Shown piece by piece: positions 34,376 to 34,516 of a DNA stretch of 34,516 nt (its first letter is position 1; the number at the start of each line of letters is the position of its first letter). The notes beneath the pieces were generated by a model. The model worked only from the letters and a program-made list of their open reading frames with translations. It searched no databases and was not told where the DNA came from. The DNA comes from Anaerolineae bacterium (lineage in GTDB: Bacteria > Chloroflexota > Anaerolineae > JAADDB01). The stretch is from the NCBI GenBank assembly GCA_015490995.1, contig WFWT01000065.1, forward strand, positions 1-34,516, given 5' to 3'. A program made the position numbers and the translations under genes.

Positions 34376-34516
34376 TTATTCCCATTCAATGGTGCCTGGG
34401 GGTTTGCTGGTAATATCATACACTACCCGGTTGACGCCGGGCACTTCGTTGACAATACGTGTGCTCACACGGGCCAGGAAATCGTCCGGCAAGCGTGCCC
34501 AATCCGCGGTCATGAA
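34376..34516 (-). CDS. guaA: GMP synthase (glutamine-hydrolysing), C-terminal end, cut by window edge
   Basis: The last 46 codons plus TAA of guaA. The translation contains [14 protein letters not shown], then ISTR-like [18 protein letters not shown] and the universal ending [11 protein letters not shown] of GMP synthase, which converts XMP to GMP in purine synthesis. This part is the dimerisation domain. The rest of the gene lies beyond the right edge of the window, so the start cannot be seen. No terminator was recognised in the 108 nt before the serine-hydrolase gene. Confidence 0.95.
   Translation of the reverse strand, partial: FMTADWARLPDDFLARVSTRIVNEVPGVNRVVYDITSKPPGTIEWE

Overview
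The window reads as a chromosomal stretch of a GC-rich, probably thermophilic member of the Chloroflexota (Anaerolineae-like). This is an inference from gene content, since there is no rRNA in view. The support is: a malate dehydrogenase of the LDH-like type, very close in motif pattern to Chloroflexus MDH; a coenzyme F420 ligase (CofE); a second-type EF-G; a STAND ATPase with TPRs; DUF1385 and DUF3307 membrane proteins; lipoproteins with Thr/Pro-rich linkers; and an intein in dnaE. No CRISPR array, insertion sequence, tRNA or rRNA gene was found.

Layout. 1-3.2 kb (+): comEA (DNA uptake) and a GH2 beta-mannosidase. 3.2-10.3 kb (-): a nucleoside-uptake operon running right to left from a good promoter at 10244-10272. 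Its order is substrate-binding lipoprotein, two-domain ATPase, two permeases, then thymidine kinase after a 176-nt gap. Imported nucleosides could thus be phosphorylated by the neighbouring kinase. The binding lipoprotein is unusual: a PhnD-like domain is fused in frame to a BMP-family nucleoside-binding domain. 10.4-12.2 kb (+): cofE, a 395-nt AT-richer gap, and a DUF3307 membrane protein. 12.2-15.7 kb (-): an EF-G-like GTPase and a glyoxalase-fold dioxygenase. 15.9-18.5 kb (+): pheT without pheS beside it. 18.6-19.3 kb (-): a PrcB-domain lipoprotein, divergent from a 970-aa STAND NTPase with about ten TPRs (19.5-22.4 kb, +). 22.5-24.4 kb (-): mdh and a DUF1385 protein, apparently co-transcribed.

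24.6-34.5 kb (-): dnaE followed with zero spacing by tupA, tupB and tupC (tungstate ABC importer), so replication polymerase and tungstate uptake appear to share an operon. dnaE carries a 411-aa intein whose LAGLIDADG endonuclease motifs have lost their acidic residues, and its leader contains a nested dyad. Upstream lie a serine-hydrolase-fold protein with altered catalytic motifs and the last 46 codons of guaA, cut by the window edge.

Convergent gene pairs are separated by GC-rich dyads without U-tracts (12207-12247, 18567-18605, 22481-22507), probably two-way terminators. The strongest candidates for something undescribed are the PhnD-BMP fused receptor, the dnaE-tupABC arrangement with its structured leader, the decayed dnaE intein, and the STAND-TPR protein. 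Starts given here were often moved inward from the longest open frame to the codon that has a ribosome binding site and matches the family's usual N-terminus.
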